From the NCBI RefSeq assembly GCF_002764115.1, contig NZ_CP017940.1, positions 1,586,501-1,650,500 on the forward strand: a DNA stretch of 64,000 nucleotides. Direction: 5' to 3'. The notes beneath the pieces are model-generated. The model saw only the letters and a list, made by a program, of their open reading frames with translations, made no database searches and was not told the origin of the DNA. This DNA is from Phyllobacterium zundukense. GTDB lineage: Bacteria; Pseudomonadota; Alphaproteobacteria; Rhizobiales; Rhizobiaceae. The position numbers were made by a program, and so were the translations under genes. Of the stretch, positions 28,109 to 37,132 are shown one piece after another; within the stretch, counting starts at the first letter, position 1, and the number at the start of each line of letters is the position of its first letter.

Positions 28109-29224
28109 TCAAGCCGAGATGACTTTTGTATATTCGTCGAACGCCTTGCCGTAATTTTCGGCATACCATTCCATGTTGAGTGGGATCTGCTTCGTCATAT
28201 TGGCTGGATCGACGCAGTTCACCCGCTTCCTGTCGGCAGGGATCAGCGCGTCGGTGGCCGGGTTGGCTGGACCCTGACCGAGCAGGTTGAACATTTCCAG
28301 CTGGCGTTCCGGCGTCTGGGCGCTGGCGATGAATTTCATCGCATTCTCCTTGCCACCTGGATTACCCTTCATTACGCCAAGCGCGCCGGGCGAAATCAGG
28401 CCCTGATCCCAGATAAATTTGATGTTGCCGCCGGAATCCTGCTCAAGCAGTTGTGCGCGAGTGGACCAGATGATCGCCATCGATGCTTCGCCATCCATCA
28501 GCACCGACTGGCTCTCCGCACCACCTCCCCAATAGGCCACGACATTTTCCTTGAACGCCGCGATCTTGTCATGTGCGCGCTTGAGATCCAGCGGATAGAG
28601 TTTTTCGGGTGCTACACCATCGGCGAGGAGAGCAGCTTCCCACATCGCCGAGCCCCATTTGTAGAGCGATCGTTTGCCGGGGAATTTCTTGACGTCAAAG
28701 AAGTCGGCCATGCCGGTCGGCGCCTGGTCGCCGAATTTCGAAGAATCATAGGCGATGATATATGAGAAGAAGTAGGTCGAAGCGGCATGATCCCAGCCAA
28801 AACCCGGCCGCATCTTGTTCTTGTCGACGACTTTGTAATCGATCTCCTCAAGCATTCCCTGCTTGCCGAGCGAGATTCCGGAGAATGGGTCGATGTCCAG
28901 AAGGTCCCAGCTGGGCTTGCCGCTCTTGAACTGGGCGGTGATGGCGCCTTCCGTCGGACCAGAGCCATCCATCTTGACGGTTACACCGGTCTCCTTGGTG
29001 AAGGGCTGACCATAGGCCTTGTCATAGGCCGTCATGGCATCCCCACCCCAATTGACCAGAACAAGTTCCTTGGCCTGGGCGTAGGAACCGGTTGAGCGCA
29101 GGAGTGCGGGCGCTCCGGCGAGCAGCATCGCTGCCATCTGCGTGAAGCGCCGGCGGCTGATTTCACCGTTCTCGACCTTGCTGGCGAGGATTTCGAGGCA
29201 GTCTTTTTGAAATGCGTTATCCAT
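28109..29224 (-). CDS. ABC transporter substrate-binding protein, spermidine/putrescine (PotD)-like
   Basis: A 371-residue periplasmic protein. ATG 29224 follows GAGGGAAAT. The N-terminus carries a twin-arginine signal, SRRRFTQMAAMLLAGAPALL, at about residues 22-42, so it is exported folded. The mature part has LVLVNWGGDAMTAYDKAYG and YFFSYIIAYDSSKFG, typical of SBP_bac_8/PotD-like proteins. The solute cannot be told; polyamines, opines and amino-acid derivatives are all carried by this family. The operon order is ATPase, binding protein, PotB, PotC, FAD oxidase. Confidence 0.83.
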   Translation of the reverse strand: MDNAFQKDCLEILASKVENGEISRRRFTQMAAMLLAGAPALLRSTGSYAQAKELVLVNWGGDAMTAYDKAYGQPFTKETGVTVKMDGSGPTEGAITAQFKSGKPSWDLLDIDPFSGISLGKQGMLEEIDYKVVDKNKMRPGFGWDHAASTYFFSYIIAYDSSKFGDQAPTGMADFFDVKKFPGKRSLYKWGSAMWEAALLADGVAPEKLYPLDLKRAHDKIAAFKENVVAYWGGGAESQSVLMDGEASMAIIWSTRAQLLEQDSGGNIKFIWDQGLISPGALGVMKGNPGGKENAMKFIASAQTPERQLEMFNLLGQGPANPATDALIPADRKRVNCVDPANMTKQIPLNMEWYAENYGKAFDEYTKVISA

Positions 29225-29270
29225 TTTATTTCCCTCTGGATTGTTATTGTCACATTCCTGATGCTGCCGC

Positions 29271-30377
29271 TTAACCTCCGGCAGGCAGCAAAAAGCCCTG
29301 ATGCACCGGCCAGGACACCCACACATCCGTTCGCGGTGCGATGGGCGACGTCGCGGCAGTTGGCATCGAAACTGCCAGGCTGGTGCCGTTACGTGTCTTC
29401 AAATGGTATTTGGTCGAGGCGCCGAAATAGGTCGCACCTTCGACCCGGCAAGTGATGGCGTTGCGGTCGCCATTTTGTGGCCCCGTGCAAATGACCATGT
29501 GTTCGGGACGTATGGCCGCCACCGCATTTGGCCCGGTCATGGCCATGGTCCTGTTCAGAACGATCGTCCGCTCCTCGAATTGCCCCGCGGCGCGATCGCC
29601 TTCAAGACGCAGAGCATCCAACGGCAAGAGATTGATTTCGCCAAGAAATTCGGCAACGAAATGGCTTGCGGGCCGCTCGTAGACGTCCTGCGGTTTGCCC
29701 ACCTGCAAAAGCTCGCCATGATTGAAAATGGCGACGCGCGAGGAGAGGGCAAGCGCTTCGGACTGGTCATGCGTCACAAAGACAAAGGTCGTTCCCGTCT
29801 CCTCATGCAGCCGCTTGACCTCCTGCTGCATCATTTCGCGCAGGTTCTTATCCAGCGCAGAGAAAGGCTCGTCGAGCAGGAGCACCGAGGGTTCAAAGAC
29901 AAGGGCGCGTGCGAGGGCCACGCGCTGTTGCTGGCCACCGGAAAGCTTGGCTGGAAGCTTCTTCTCATGGCCGGTGAGGCCGACGCGCTCCACCATCTCT
30001 CCGACCTTACGCTTGATATCGGAGGAAGAGCGGCCACGAACTTTCAACGGAAAGGCAATGTTCTGTTCGACCGTCAGATGCGGAAAGAGCGCATAGCCCT
30101 GAAACACCATGCCATAGGAGCGATCTTCGGCCGGTACGTCGGTAATGTCCTTGCCGTCCATCATCAGCCGACCTGTGGTCGGCGCGGTGAAGCCGGCGAG
30201 GATCATCAGGAAGGTCGTCTTGCCCGATCCGGATGGTCCGAGGAGAGTCAAAAATTCGCCGCGACCAATGTCGAGCGAGAGATTTTTCAGCGCATGAAAC
30301 GCGCCAAATGTCTTGCCAATCGATACAGCCTTGATCTCGGCGGCTTTCGCGTCGCCCAGTTGAATGCTTTGAGGCAT
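29271..30377 (-). CDS. ABC transporter ATP-binding protein, PotA-like
   Basis: A 368-residue ATPase. It has Walker A GPSGSGKTT (about residue 53), Q-loop MVFQGYALFPHLTV, signature LSGGQQQRVALARAL, Walker B LLLDEPFSAL and the switch His in FVTHDQSEAL. It ends with a TOBE regulatory domain (IRPEHMVIC onward). The TOBE domain and sequence style place it with Pot/Fbp-type importers. It is the first gene of the five-gene operon; the promoter region 30378-30506 contains a near-perfect palindrome at 30459-30475. Confidence 0.87.
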   Translation of the reverse strand: MPQSIQLGDAKAAEIKAVSIGKTFGAFHALKNLSLDIGRGEFLTLLGPSGSGKTTFLMILAGFTAPTTGRLMMDGKDITDVPAEDRSYGMVFQGYALFPHLTVEQNIAFPLKVRGRSSSDIKRKVGEMVERVGLTGHEKKLPAKLSGGQQQRVALARALVFEPSVLLLDEPFSALDKNLREMMQQEVKRLHEETGTTFVFVTHDQSEALALSSRVAIFNHGELLQVGKPQDVYERPASHFVAEFLGEINLLPLDALRLEGDRAAGQFEERTIVLNRTMAMTGPNAVAAIRPEHMVICTGPQNGDRNAITCRVEGATYFGASTKYHLKTRNGTSLAVSMPTAATSPIAPRTDVWVSWPVHQGFLLPAGG

Positions 30378-30458
30378 TGATTGACCTCTTTCCCCTTATT
30401 TTGTCAGGAGCCTAGGCACAATCTGTGGTTACGACAATTGAATTATATTACCGCGATA

Positions 30459-30475
30459 CGTGAATGAAATTCACG
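30459..30475. promoter_or_regulatory. 17-bp palindrome, candidate LysR operator
   Basis: CGTGAAT-GAA-ATTCACG is a perfect 7-3-7 palindrome lying 82 bp upstream of the PotA-like start and 32 bp past the LysR stop. On the minus strand a TATAAT-like box follows it about 20 bases later, which would place the palindrome over the -35 region. The core TGAAT-N3-ATTCA recurs at 60244. Confidence 0.55.
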
Positions 30476-30506
30476 CCAACCTTGTTGATGGCTCATGGCC
30501 CGGACT

Positions 30507-31397
30507 TCAGGCATTGCGGGTCTGTGACAGGCGCGATTTCAGCCATTCCGTGAAGGCAAGCTGGGCCGGATGGTCGATCCTGGCATAATCCGTCACCAGA
30601 AAATAGGATTTCGGCGACTTGATGCTGAGGTCGAACGGCCGGATGAGTTGACCTGCTCTCATGGCTTTGCGGCAGGTGAGTTCGTCCCCCATGGCGATAC
30701 CCTGGGCGGTGATTGCGGCTGAATAGACGAGGTTCATATCGGAGAAGACGATTCCCCGTTCCGAATCCGGATTGTCGACATTGGCGAGGGCCAACCAACG
30801 GGTCCAATCCTCGAAATCTCCAAGATGCAACAATGGCGCGCGCAAGATATCCTTCGGCTCGGCGATACCGCCCAGATTGTTGAGGAGCACCGGGCTGCAG
30901 AGCGGTGTGAATTCCACTTCGCACAGAAGTTCGACCGAGCGGTTCGGCCAATTGCCATCACCAAAGGCGATAAAGAGATCGACGCTGGCATCCGTGACAT
31001 CATCGAGCTTGCGCGGCGTTATGATGCGCAATGCCACATCGGGATATTTCTCCTGAAACTCGGCGATATGGGTGCACAACCAGAGGGATGCGAACCCCGC
31101 GGTGCAACTTACGCACAATGATCCACCAGTACCTGCGGGGCTTTGCCGGCCGCCCGCATCGTCGATAACGATCAGTGCCTTGCGTACATCATTGGCATAT
31201 TTGCGCCCGCGCGGCGTCAGCGTGACACCCTTGCCGTCCCGCTGCAGAAGTTCAAAGCCGAGATCCCTCTCAAGTAAGCGCAACTGATGGCTGACTGCGC
31301 TGCGTGTCAGATGCAGTTCCTCGGCCGCCCGCCAGACGCTGCCATGTCTCGCGAAACTTTCGAGAGCACGCAGCGCCTGAGTCGATGGTATGCGCAT
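30507..31397 (-). CDS. LysR-family regulator (GcvA-like)
   Basis: A 296-residue transcriptional regulator. The N-terminal winged HTH reads RALESFARHGSVWRAAEELHLTRSAVSHQL; the remainder is the LysR effector-binding domain. GDFEDWTRWLA and the C-terminal SYFLVTDY are typical of the GcvA-like branch. It is divergent from the M20 hydrolase operon and upstream of the Pot-type operon on the same strand, so either could be its target. The gap to the M20 gene (31398-31509) carries an imperfect copy of the TGAAT-N3-ATTCA motif. Its effector is unknown. Confidence 0.85.
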   Translation of the reverse strand: MRIPSTQALRALESFARHGSVWRAAEELHLTRSAVSHQLRLLERDLGFELLQRDGKGVTLTPRGRKYANDVRKALIVIDDAGGRQSPAGTGGSLCVSCTAGFASLWLCTHIAEFQEKYPDVALRIITPRKLDDVTDASVDLFIAFGDGNWPNRSVELLCEVEFTPLCSPVLLNNLGGIAEPKDILRAPLLHLGDFEDWTRWLALANVDNPDSERGIVFSDMNLVYSAAITAQGIAMGDELTCRKAMRAGQLIRPFDLSIKSPKSYFLVTDYARIDHPAQLAFTEWLKSRLSQTRNA

Positions 31398-31423
31398 AAA
31401 TCATGTCCTTGGTGGTGAAGAGG

Positions 31424-31436
31424 TGAATAGAATTTG
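31424..31436. promoter_or_regulatory. Imperfect TGAAT-N3-ATTCA motif in the LysR/M20 divergent promoter
   Basis: TGAAT-AGA-ATTTG, differing at two positions of the right half-site from the palindromes at 30461 and 60244. It sits in the 112-bp gap between the divergent LysR and M20 hydrolase genes, where LysR autoregulatory sites are usual. Confidence 0.35.
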
Positions 31437-31509
31437 CACGTTTTGAAAAAACATATCACTTTTTGTCCCTCCTTCCAGATGATTATCTCCCGGCAGCGGG
31501 AGACGGAAT

Positions 31510-33099
31510 GTGGTCACGGCAGCAGCAACATCGGCACTGAAATTTGTTGACGAGCACAAGGCTGATCTATCGGCGTGGACCCGAACGATTTTCGGTTTCG
31601 GCGAAACCGCATGGCGCGAATATCAGTCGGCGGATTGGTATGTGACCCGGCTGCGGCAGGAGGGGTTTGACGTTGAGGTTGCCTCCGGTGGCATGCCGAC
31701 GGCCTTCTGTGCGCACTGGACCAACAAAGCCGGCACGAATGGCAAGGCACCGGTGATCGGGATGTATGCCGAATATGATGCAGTGCCGGGCAACTGTCAG
31801 GACGCATCCACGGTCAAGCGGCCACGATCCGGCTTGAACGAACATGCGGGCGGCCACACGGATCCGCATTCCGGTCTCGGCATTTCCAGTCTCGGCGGTT
31901 TGCTGGCGACGAAAGCGGCCATGGAAAAGCATGGCATCGCCGGAACGCTGAGATTTACCGGCGAGCCGGCGGAAAAGGTCCGTGGCTCGAAGCCGATCCA
32001 TGCCGCCAAAGGTTATTATGACGGGCTGGATGGCATGATCTCCTTCCACCCGTTCTATATGCTTCCGCTATGCAACACGGTGCGCTGGGATACGCATTGC
32101 GGCGTGGCCTATTCGATGATCTACCGCTTCGCCTGCGACCAGCCGGAGCGCTGGGGCCTGAGCGATGGCGCTCCGATCCCGCAATCACATTCAGCGGTGC
32201 GGGCACCCGGTGCCAATGACGCGCTGATGATGATGTATATGGCCTCTAAGGCGCTGCGCGATTCCATGCTGCCGCATCAGGGCGGCTGGTCGATCAGCGA
32301 AGCGATCCTGACAGCAGGGCAGGCGACGGCCGACAATCTTCCGGCAGGTCTGGCTGAAATCCAGTACATGATGCGCGTACCGACCATTGCCATGGCCGAG
32401 CAGATCACCGCCGTGCTTGATCGTAATGCGGATCATGCGGCCGCGATGACTGGCTGCAGGGTGGAGCGGCATTGGGTCTGCAAGTCCCGGCCCGGTCTTG
32501 CCAATCATGCGATGGCCGGAATCGCCTGGGATGCGCTCAATATTGTCGGTGCGCCACATTGGAACGAGGCGGCAAGGGCCATTGCTCGCGAGATTCAGGT
32601 GAATGCCGGGGTGGAAGCGATGGACGAGCCTTTCATCGACGAATGTGAGAGGCTGATTTCGCCACAGGAAGCCGAAACGATCCTGCGTCGCGACCTGCCG
32701 CCGTCGCAGATCAACTCCACATCCGACGATTACACGGATATGACCTGGCATGCGCCGACGGTCCGCTTCTATGTTGCGCGCCCGGCATTGAAGGCGCCCA
32801 AGGGCTTTGCTTATCCCGGCTGGGTGATGAATGCGCTTGGCGGGATTCCGGAAACCATCGATCCAATGGTGATTTGCGCGTCGAAGACAGTGGCGCTGAC
32901 CGCTCTGCGCCTGCTTGAGGATGAAGGCGCGCGGAGACGAGCAAACGACGAATTTATCGAGCGGACCGGTGGTGGCGTCGGCGGTTCAAAATGGATCGCA
33001 CCACTTTGCGATTATGAGCCGCCGATCCATTTCCGCTGGCCGGAATATGTAACAACCGCGCGCGGGCGCGAGTGGTGGATACCCACTGGCGCGCAATAA
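31510..33099 (+). CDS. M20-family amidohydrolase (AbgB-like)
   Basis: A 529-residue metallohydrolase resembling aminobenzoyl-glutamate utilisation protein B and related M20D amidases. Visible blocks are VIGMYAEYDAVPGN (metal Asp), LRFTGEPAEKVRGSKP (catalytic Glu) and, in the C-terminal part, INSTSDDYTDMTW. The usual HACGH metal motif appears as EHAGGHTDPHSGLG, with the Cys absent and extra residues, so substrate or metal geometry may differ. The start is GTG 31510. It is the first gene of a + strand operon with a GME hydrolase and an aldehyde dehydrogenase; it may deacylate a conjugated substrate before those act. No signal peptide. Confidence 0.75.
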   Translation: MVTAAATSALKFVDEHKADLSAWTRTIFGFGETAWREYQSADWYVTRLRQEGFDVEVASGGMPTAFCAHWTNKAGTNGKAPVIGMYAEYDAVPGNCQDASTVKRPRSGLNEHAGGHTDPHSGLGISSLGGLLATKAAMEKHGIAGTLRFTGEPAEKVRGSKPIHAAKGYYDGLDGMISFHPFYMLPLCNTVRWDTHCGVAYSMIYRFACDQPERWGLSDGAPIPQSHSAVRAPGANDALMMMYMASKALRDSMLPHQGGWSISEAILTAGQATADNLPAGLAEIQYMMRVPTIAMAEQITAVLDRNADHAAAMTGCRVERHWVCKSRPGLANHAMAGIAWDALNIVGAPHWNEAARAIAREIQVNAGVEAMDEPFIDECERLISPQEAETILRRDLPPSQINSTSDDYTDMTWHAPTVRFYVARPALKAPKGFAYPGWVMNALGGIPETIDPMVICASKTVALTALRLLEDEGARRRANDEFIERTGGGVGGSKWIAPLCDYEPPIHFRWPEYVTTARGREWWIPTGAQ

Positions 33100-33111
33100 G
33101 GAGATAGTTCC

Positions 33112-34047
33112 ATGACACGTCACGAACAGGGCTTCGCGGCCGATGCGTTCACACTGAAACGGCGCAATCCGAATGGAGGCACCGAGCCGCTAAATGGCTG
33201 GGGCTTCCGCAATGAAACGGACCCGCTGACCGATGTTCTTCTCGGCTCGCCAGCCTTCCTCAGGCATTTGGCCACCAGCTCCCTGTCGCGCAAACACCTG
33301 CGCGAGGCGCCGTGCAACATTCAGGCTGCACAGGCCCAGCACAAGGAGCTTGTTGCTGCCTATGAGCATTTCGGCGTCAAGATCCATTGGCACGAGCCAG
33401 AACCCGAATTGCCGATGCAGGTCTATTCGCGCGATTCCAGTGTGATGACGCCGTATGGCGCTATCATCACAGCTATGGCCAACTGGTGGCGGCGCGGTGA
33501 GAACTATGCCGCCATCCGTACTTACGAACGGCTAGGCATCCCGATTTACGACATGGTCACCGCCGGAACATTCGAGGGTGGCGATTTCAACGTCATCGAG
33601 GAGGGCTGCGTGCTGATCGGCTGCGGCGGTGCACGCACGCAGGAAGAGGGCGCGCGTCAGGTCGAGGAATGGTTTCGCAAGGAAGGCTGGGAAACGAGAC
33701 TTGCCTTCATCGACGAATACTATGTCCATATCGATCTGATGGTCGTGCCGATTGCGCCGAAACTGACCGCAGTTTGTCTCGCCTGCACGGAACCAGGTAT
33801 TGTCGATTGGCTGAAATCCAAGGGGCATGAAATCATCGACGTACCCTTCCAGGATACAATGAATCTCGGCTGCAATTTCATGTCCCTCGGCAAGGACCGC
33901 ATCATCGCGCCCTCATCGAGCAAGACCCTGATCGAGAAACTCAAGGCACGTGGCTTTGAGGTCGCGGCGGTGGATATGAGCGAGATCTCCAAAACCGGCG
34001 GCGGTATCCATTGCATGGCGCAGGCGCTCTTGCGTTCACCCGACTGA
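33112..34047 (+). CDS. Guanidino-group-modifying enzyme (arginine deiminase/amidinotransferase superfamily)
   Basis: A 311-residue protein of the pentein (GME) fold. The likely catalytic set is visible: QVYSRDSS (Asp about 108), TFEGGDFN (Glu/Asp about 155-158), YYVHIDLM (His about 206) and the nucleophilic Cys 301 in GGGIHCMAQAL. The GGGIHC ending resembles arginine and agmatine deiminases, yet the protein is shorter than ADI (about 410) and matches no subfamily I can name. It begins 12 bp after the M20 gene. Together with the nearby AruH/AruI pair this suggests hydrolysis or deimination of an arginine derivative. Substrate unknown. Confidence 0.72.
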   Translation: MTRHEQGFAADAFTLKRRNPNGGTEPLNGWGFRNETDPLTDVLLGSPAFLRHLATSSLSRKHLREAPCNIQAAQAQHKELVAAYEHFGVKIHWHEPEPELPMQVYSRDSSVMTPYGAIITAMANWWRRGENYAAIRTYERLGIPIYDMVTAGTFEGGDFNVIEEGCVLIGCGGARTQEEGARQVEEWFRKEGWETRLAFIDEYYVHIDLMVVPIAPKLTAVCLACTEPGIVDWLKSKGHEIIDVPFQDTMNLGCNFMSLGKDRIIAPSSSKTLIEKLKARGFEVAAVDMSEISKTGGGIHCMAQALLRSPD

Positions 34048-34090
34048 TGGTCAAAATGGCTGGATAATCAGGATTCTGGAGGAAATTTTC

Positions 34091-35515
34091 ATGCTCGACA
34101 AACGCGACTTCTACATCAATGGCGAGTGGGTGCCTCCTCATCAAGCAAATGATCTGGAAGTGATCAATCCGGCGACGGAAAGGCCCATCGCGGTAATCTC
34201 CATGGGGACCGCTGCGGATATCGACCGCGCGGTCGCGGCGGCCAAGAAGGCCTATCAGACTTATAGCCAGACGTCCGTCGAGGAGCGGCTGGTGCTGCTG
34301 GAGAAGTTGCTGGCGATCTACAAGCGCCGCTACGATGAAGTGGCGCGAACGATCACGCTCGAACTTGGCGCGCCGATCACCATGAGCACGCAGCAGCAGG
34401 CGGATGTCGGCGTCGGCCATCTGCAGGGCTTCATCGATGCGCTGAAGAACGTGCACATGCGCGAGGAGTTGCCCAATGGCGACCTCCTAGTGCGCGAGCC
34501 GATCGGGGTATGTGGCCTGATCACGCCATGGAACTGGCCGATCAACCAGATCGCGCTCAAGGTCATTCCGGCACTGGCGACGGGAAGCACCTGCGTGTTG
34601 AAGCCGAGCGAGTTCACGCCGCTGAATGCGATGCTCTATGCGGAAATGGTCGACGAAGCGGGCTTTCCGGCGGGAACGTTTAATCTCGTCAATGGCGATG
34701 GCATGACTGTCGGCGCGGCGCTGTCGAAGCACAAGGATGTCGACATGATGTCCTTTACCGGTTCGACCCGCGCGGGTATCGCGGTCAGCAAGGATGCAGC
34801 TGACACGGTCAAGCGTGTGACGCTGGAACTTGGCGGCAAATCACCGAACATCGTCTTCGAGGATGCCGATCTCGAAGACCGCGTTGCGGGCAGTGTGCTC
34901 GAATGTTTCAACAATAGCGGCCAGTCCTGCGACGCGCCGACGCGCATGCTGGTCCAGCGCTCAGTCTATGACAAGGCAGTCAGGATTGCCGAGGCGACCG
35001 GGCGAGAGGCGCGCGTGGGCAATCCGGAGGAGGAGGGCGATCATATCGGCCCGCTCGTCAGCCATGTTCAATATGGCCGGGTGCAGAATCTGATCGAAGC
35101 AGGGATTGCCGAGGGTGTGCGGGTTCTTGTTGGTGGTGCCGGCAAGCCGGAAGGTTACGAGACGGGTTACTTCGTACAGCCGACGATCTTCGCCGATGTG
35201 AGGAACGACATGCGCATCGCCAAGGAAGAGGTGTTTGGCCCGGTTTTGGCGCTCATTCCGTTCGACACTGAGGAAGAGGCAATCGCCATCGCCAACGATA
35301 CGCCTTATGGCCTTGCCGCCTATGTGCAGACGGGGGATGCCAAGCGCGCCGAACGTGTCGCATCAAGGCTGAAGGCCGGCATGGTCCATATCAATGGCGG
35401 ACCGCACCGCTACGGCAGCCCGTTCGGTGGCTACAAGCAGTCGGGCAATGGCCGCGAAGGTGGAAAATTCGGGCTCGAGGATTTCCTTGAGGTCAAGACC
35501 ATCCACAGGCCGTAA
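34091..35515 (+). CDS. NAD(P)-dependent aldehyde dehydrogenase
   Basis: A 474-residue aldehyde dehydrogenase with GGAGG-type ribosome site upstream. Key residues: NWPINQIALKVIPALATG (cofactor loop), FTGSTRAGIAV, the catalytic Glu in LELGGKSPN and the nucleophilic Cys about 280 in NNSGQSCDAPTR. Near the C-terminus are EVFGPVLALIPF and GGYKQSGNGREGG. By context it is the natural enzyme for 4-guanidinobutyraldehyde, the product of the convergent AruI-type decarboxylase, but the family is broad and other aldehydes are possible. It is the third gene of the M20-GME-ALDH operon. Confidence 0.85.
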   Translation: MLDKRDFYINGEWVPPHQANDLEVINPATERPIAVISMGTAADIDRAVAAAKKAYQTYSQTSVEERLVLLEKLLAIYKRRYDEVARTITLELGAPITMSTQQQADVGVGHLQGFIDALKNVHMREELPNGDLLVREPIGVCGLITPWNWPINQIALKVIPALATGSTCVLKPSEFTPLNAMLYAEMVDEAGFPAGTFNLVNGDGMTVGAALSKHKDVDMMSFTGSTRAGIAVSKDAADTVKRVTLELGGKSPNIVFEDADLEDRVAGSVLECFNNSGQSCDAPTRMLVQRSVYDKAVRIAEATGREARVGNPEEEGDHIGPLVSHVQYGRVQNLIEAGIAEGVRVLVGGAGKPEGYETGYFVQPTIFADVRNDMRIAKEEVFGPVLALIPFDTEEEAIAIANDTPYGLAAYVQTGDAKRAERVASRLKAGMVHINGGPHRYGSPFGGYKQSGNGREGGKFGLEDFLEVKTIHRP

Positions 35516-35526
35516 ACGACCAAAAC

Positions 35527-35551
35527 GGTTGATGGCGTCAAGCCATCAACC
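35527..35551. terminator. Bidirectional hairpin between convergent ALDH and aruI
   Basis: GGTTGATGGC (35527-35536), loop GTCAA, and its perfect complement (35542-35551). The right arm contains the aruI stop. On the minus strand GTTTTGG follows. Confidence 0.65.
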
Positions 35552-37132
35552 AACCAGTTTCTCATCGATTTCAATCAGATATGGTGTTCTGCTCGCCTTG
35601 GCTTTTAACAAGGCTTCCGGCAGTTCGTCGATGTTGGCAAGCCGCTTCGACGGGACGCCATAGGCTTCGGCGATCTTCAGGTAGTCAGGGGCGGATGGGC
35701 GCACGCCAACGGGATTGATATTGACCTCAACCATGGCGCGTTCGATTTCCTGATAGCCCTGATTGTTCCAGACCACGAAGATCACCGGCACATCCTCATC
35801 GACCGCAGCGCCGAGTTCGCCGAGGACAAACTGAAATCCGCCGTCGCCCACGATGCAAATGGTTGAAGTTTCAGGCTTGCCGAGTGCAGCACCGATGGCC
35901 GCTGGTGGGCCAAAGCCCAAGGCACCGAAACCGGTCGCCGCATTGAACCAGCCGCCGACACGATCATGATCGTAGTACAAGTTGCCGGAATAGATGGTCT
36001 GGGTGGAATCGCCGACGATGAGCGAATTCGGCAAGGTGTCGCGCAACGTATTGAGGAAACGCACCTGACCCTGCGTGCGGGCCCCAACTTCGGCCCAGGC
36101 TGCGTCGCGTGTTTTCCTGGCGCGTTCTTCGCCTGATCGCGAATTGCGGCGCTCCGGCAGTGCTGCTGCAAGCTTTTCGGTGGTCTCCTTTGCCGAAGCT
36201 TCGATCGGCATGAAAGCGGGCCAGCGATCGAGCTGTCCGGCGTCGATATCGATCCGCACAAACCGCTTCAAGTCCGGGAAGCCGCCATCGCCATACATGT
36301 CATAATCGGTGGGTCCCATCTCGGTACCGATCGCGATCACGAGATCGCTGCCGGCAAGCAGTTGCCGCACGGACTTGAGGCTGGGGCTTGCCGGAACGAG
36401 AAGCGGATGGGCATGCAAGATGCCACGTCCGTTTGTCGTCGAAACCACCGGGGCATCGAGCCTTTCAGCGAGGGCCTTCAAAGCGTCCGCCGCCTCTTTG
36501 GCGCCGCCGCCGATCAGGATGACCGGTCGCTCGGCGGCGAGGCACTGGCGCGTCAGTTCGGCCATCGTCTCGGCCGACGCATAGGGGATCGGCGCATCGG
36601 ACGGCAGGCGTTCCGCTCTATCCAGAGGCAATGCCATCACGTCCAGCGGGATCTCGACATGAACCGGACCGGGGCGCCGCGACGCGAAGAGGGCAAAAGC
36701 CCGCGCCAGGACAATCGGCAATTCGTCGGCCTTTTCGATCCGGTGCGAGAACATTGCCACGGTCTGAAGCATGGCGCGCTGGTTCGGCAGCTCATGCAGA
36801 AATCCTATGCCTTTGCCCAGCGATTCACGCTGGTTGACGCCGGAGATGACCAGCATCGGTACGGAATCAGCACGTGCCTGTCCCATCGCGGTGATTGTAT
36901 TGGTAATGCCGGGGCCAGTGATTACGAAGGCGACACCCGGCTTGCCTGTGGCTCTTGCATAACCATCGGCCATGAAGCCAGCGCCCTGTTCATGACGCGG
37001 CGTGATATGCCGGATCTTAGAGGCGGCAAGGCCGCGATAAAGCTCGATCGTATGAACGCCTGGAATGCCGAAAACAGTATCGACATCATAGGATTCGAGC
37101 AAATGGACGAGGGCTTCACCAACCGTGGTCAT
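35546..37132 (-). CDS. aruI: 5-guanidino-2-oxopentanoate (2-ketoarginine) decarboxylase-like ThDP enzyme
   Basis: A 528-residue thiamine-diphosphate enzyme of the acetolactate synthase/decarboxylase superfamily. PYR domain: FGIPGVHTIELYRGL and the catalytic Glu in TPRHEQGAGFMADGYAR. ThDP-binding PP domain: VGDGGFQFVLGELGAAV closing with VVWNNQGYQ. The FAD-site residues of acetolactate synthases are not obvious. Named AruI because it is fused by overlapping stop/start (37129-37132) to an AruH-like aminotransferase, as in the Pseudomonas arginine transaminase pathway, in which AruI turns 2-ketoarginine into 4-guanidinobutyraldehyde and CO2. Other 2-oxoacids are not excluded. Confidence 0.72.
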   Translation of the reverse strand: MTTVGEALVHLLESYDVDTVFGIPGVHTIELYRGLAASKIRHITPRHEQGAGFMADGYARATGKPGVAFVITGPGITNTITAMGQARADSVPMLVISGVNQRESLGKGIGFLHELPNQRAMLQTVAMFSHRIEKADELPIVLARAFALFASRRPGPVHVEIPLDVMALPLDRAERLPSDAPIPYASAETMAELTRQCLAAERPVILIGGGAKEAADALKALAERLDAPVVSTTNGRGILHAHPLLVPASPSLKSVRQLLAGSDLVIAIGTEMGPTDYDMYGDGGFPDLKRFVRIDIDAGQLDRWPAFMPIEASAKETTEKLAAALPERRNSRSGEERARKTRDAAWAEVGARTQGQVRFLNTLRDTLPNSLIVGDSTQTIYSGNLYYDHDRVGGWFNAATGFGALGFGPPAAIGAALGKPETSTICIVGDGGFQFVLGELGAAVDEDVPVIFVVWNNQGYQEIERAMVEVNINPVGVRPSAPDYLKIAEAYGVPSKRLANIDELPEALLKAKASRTPYLIEIDEKLVG

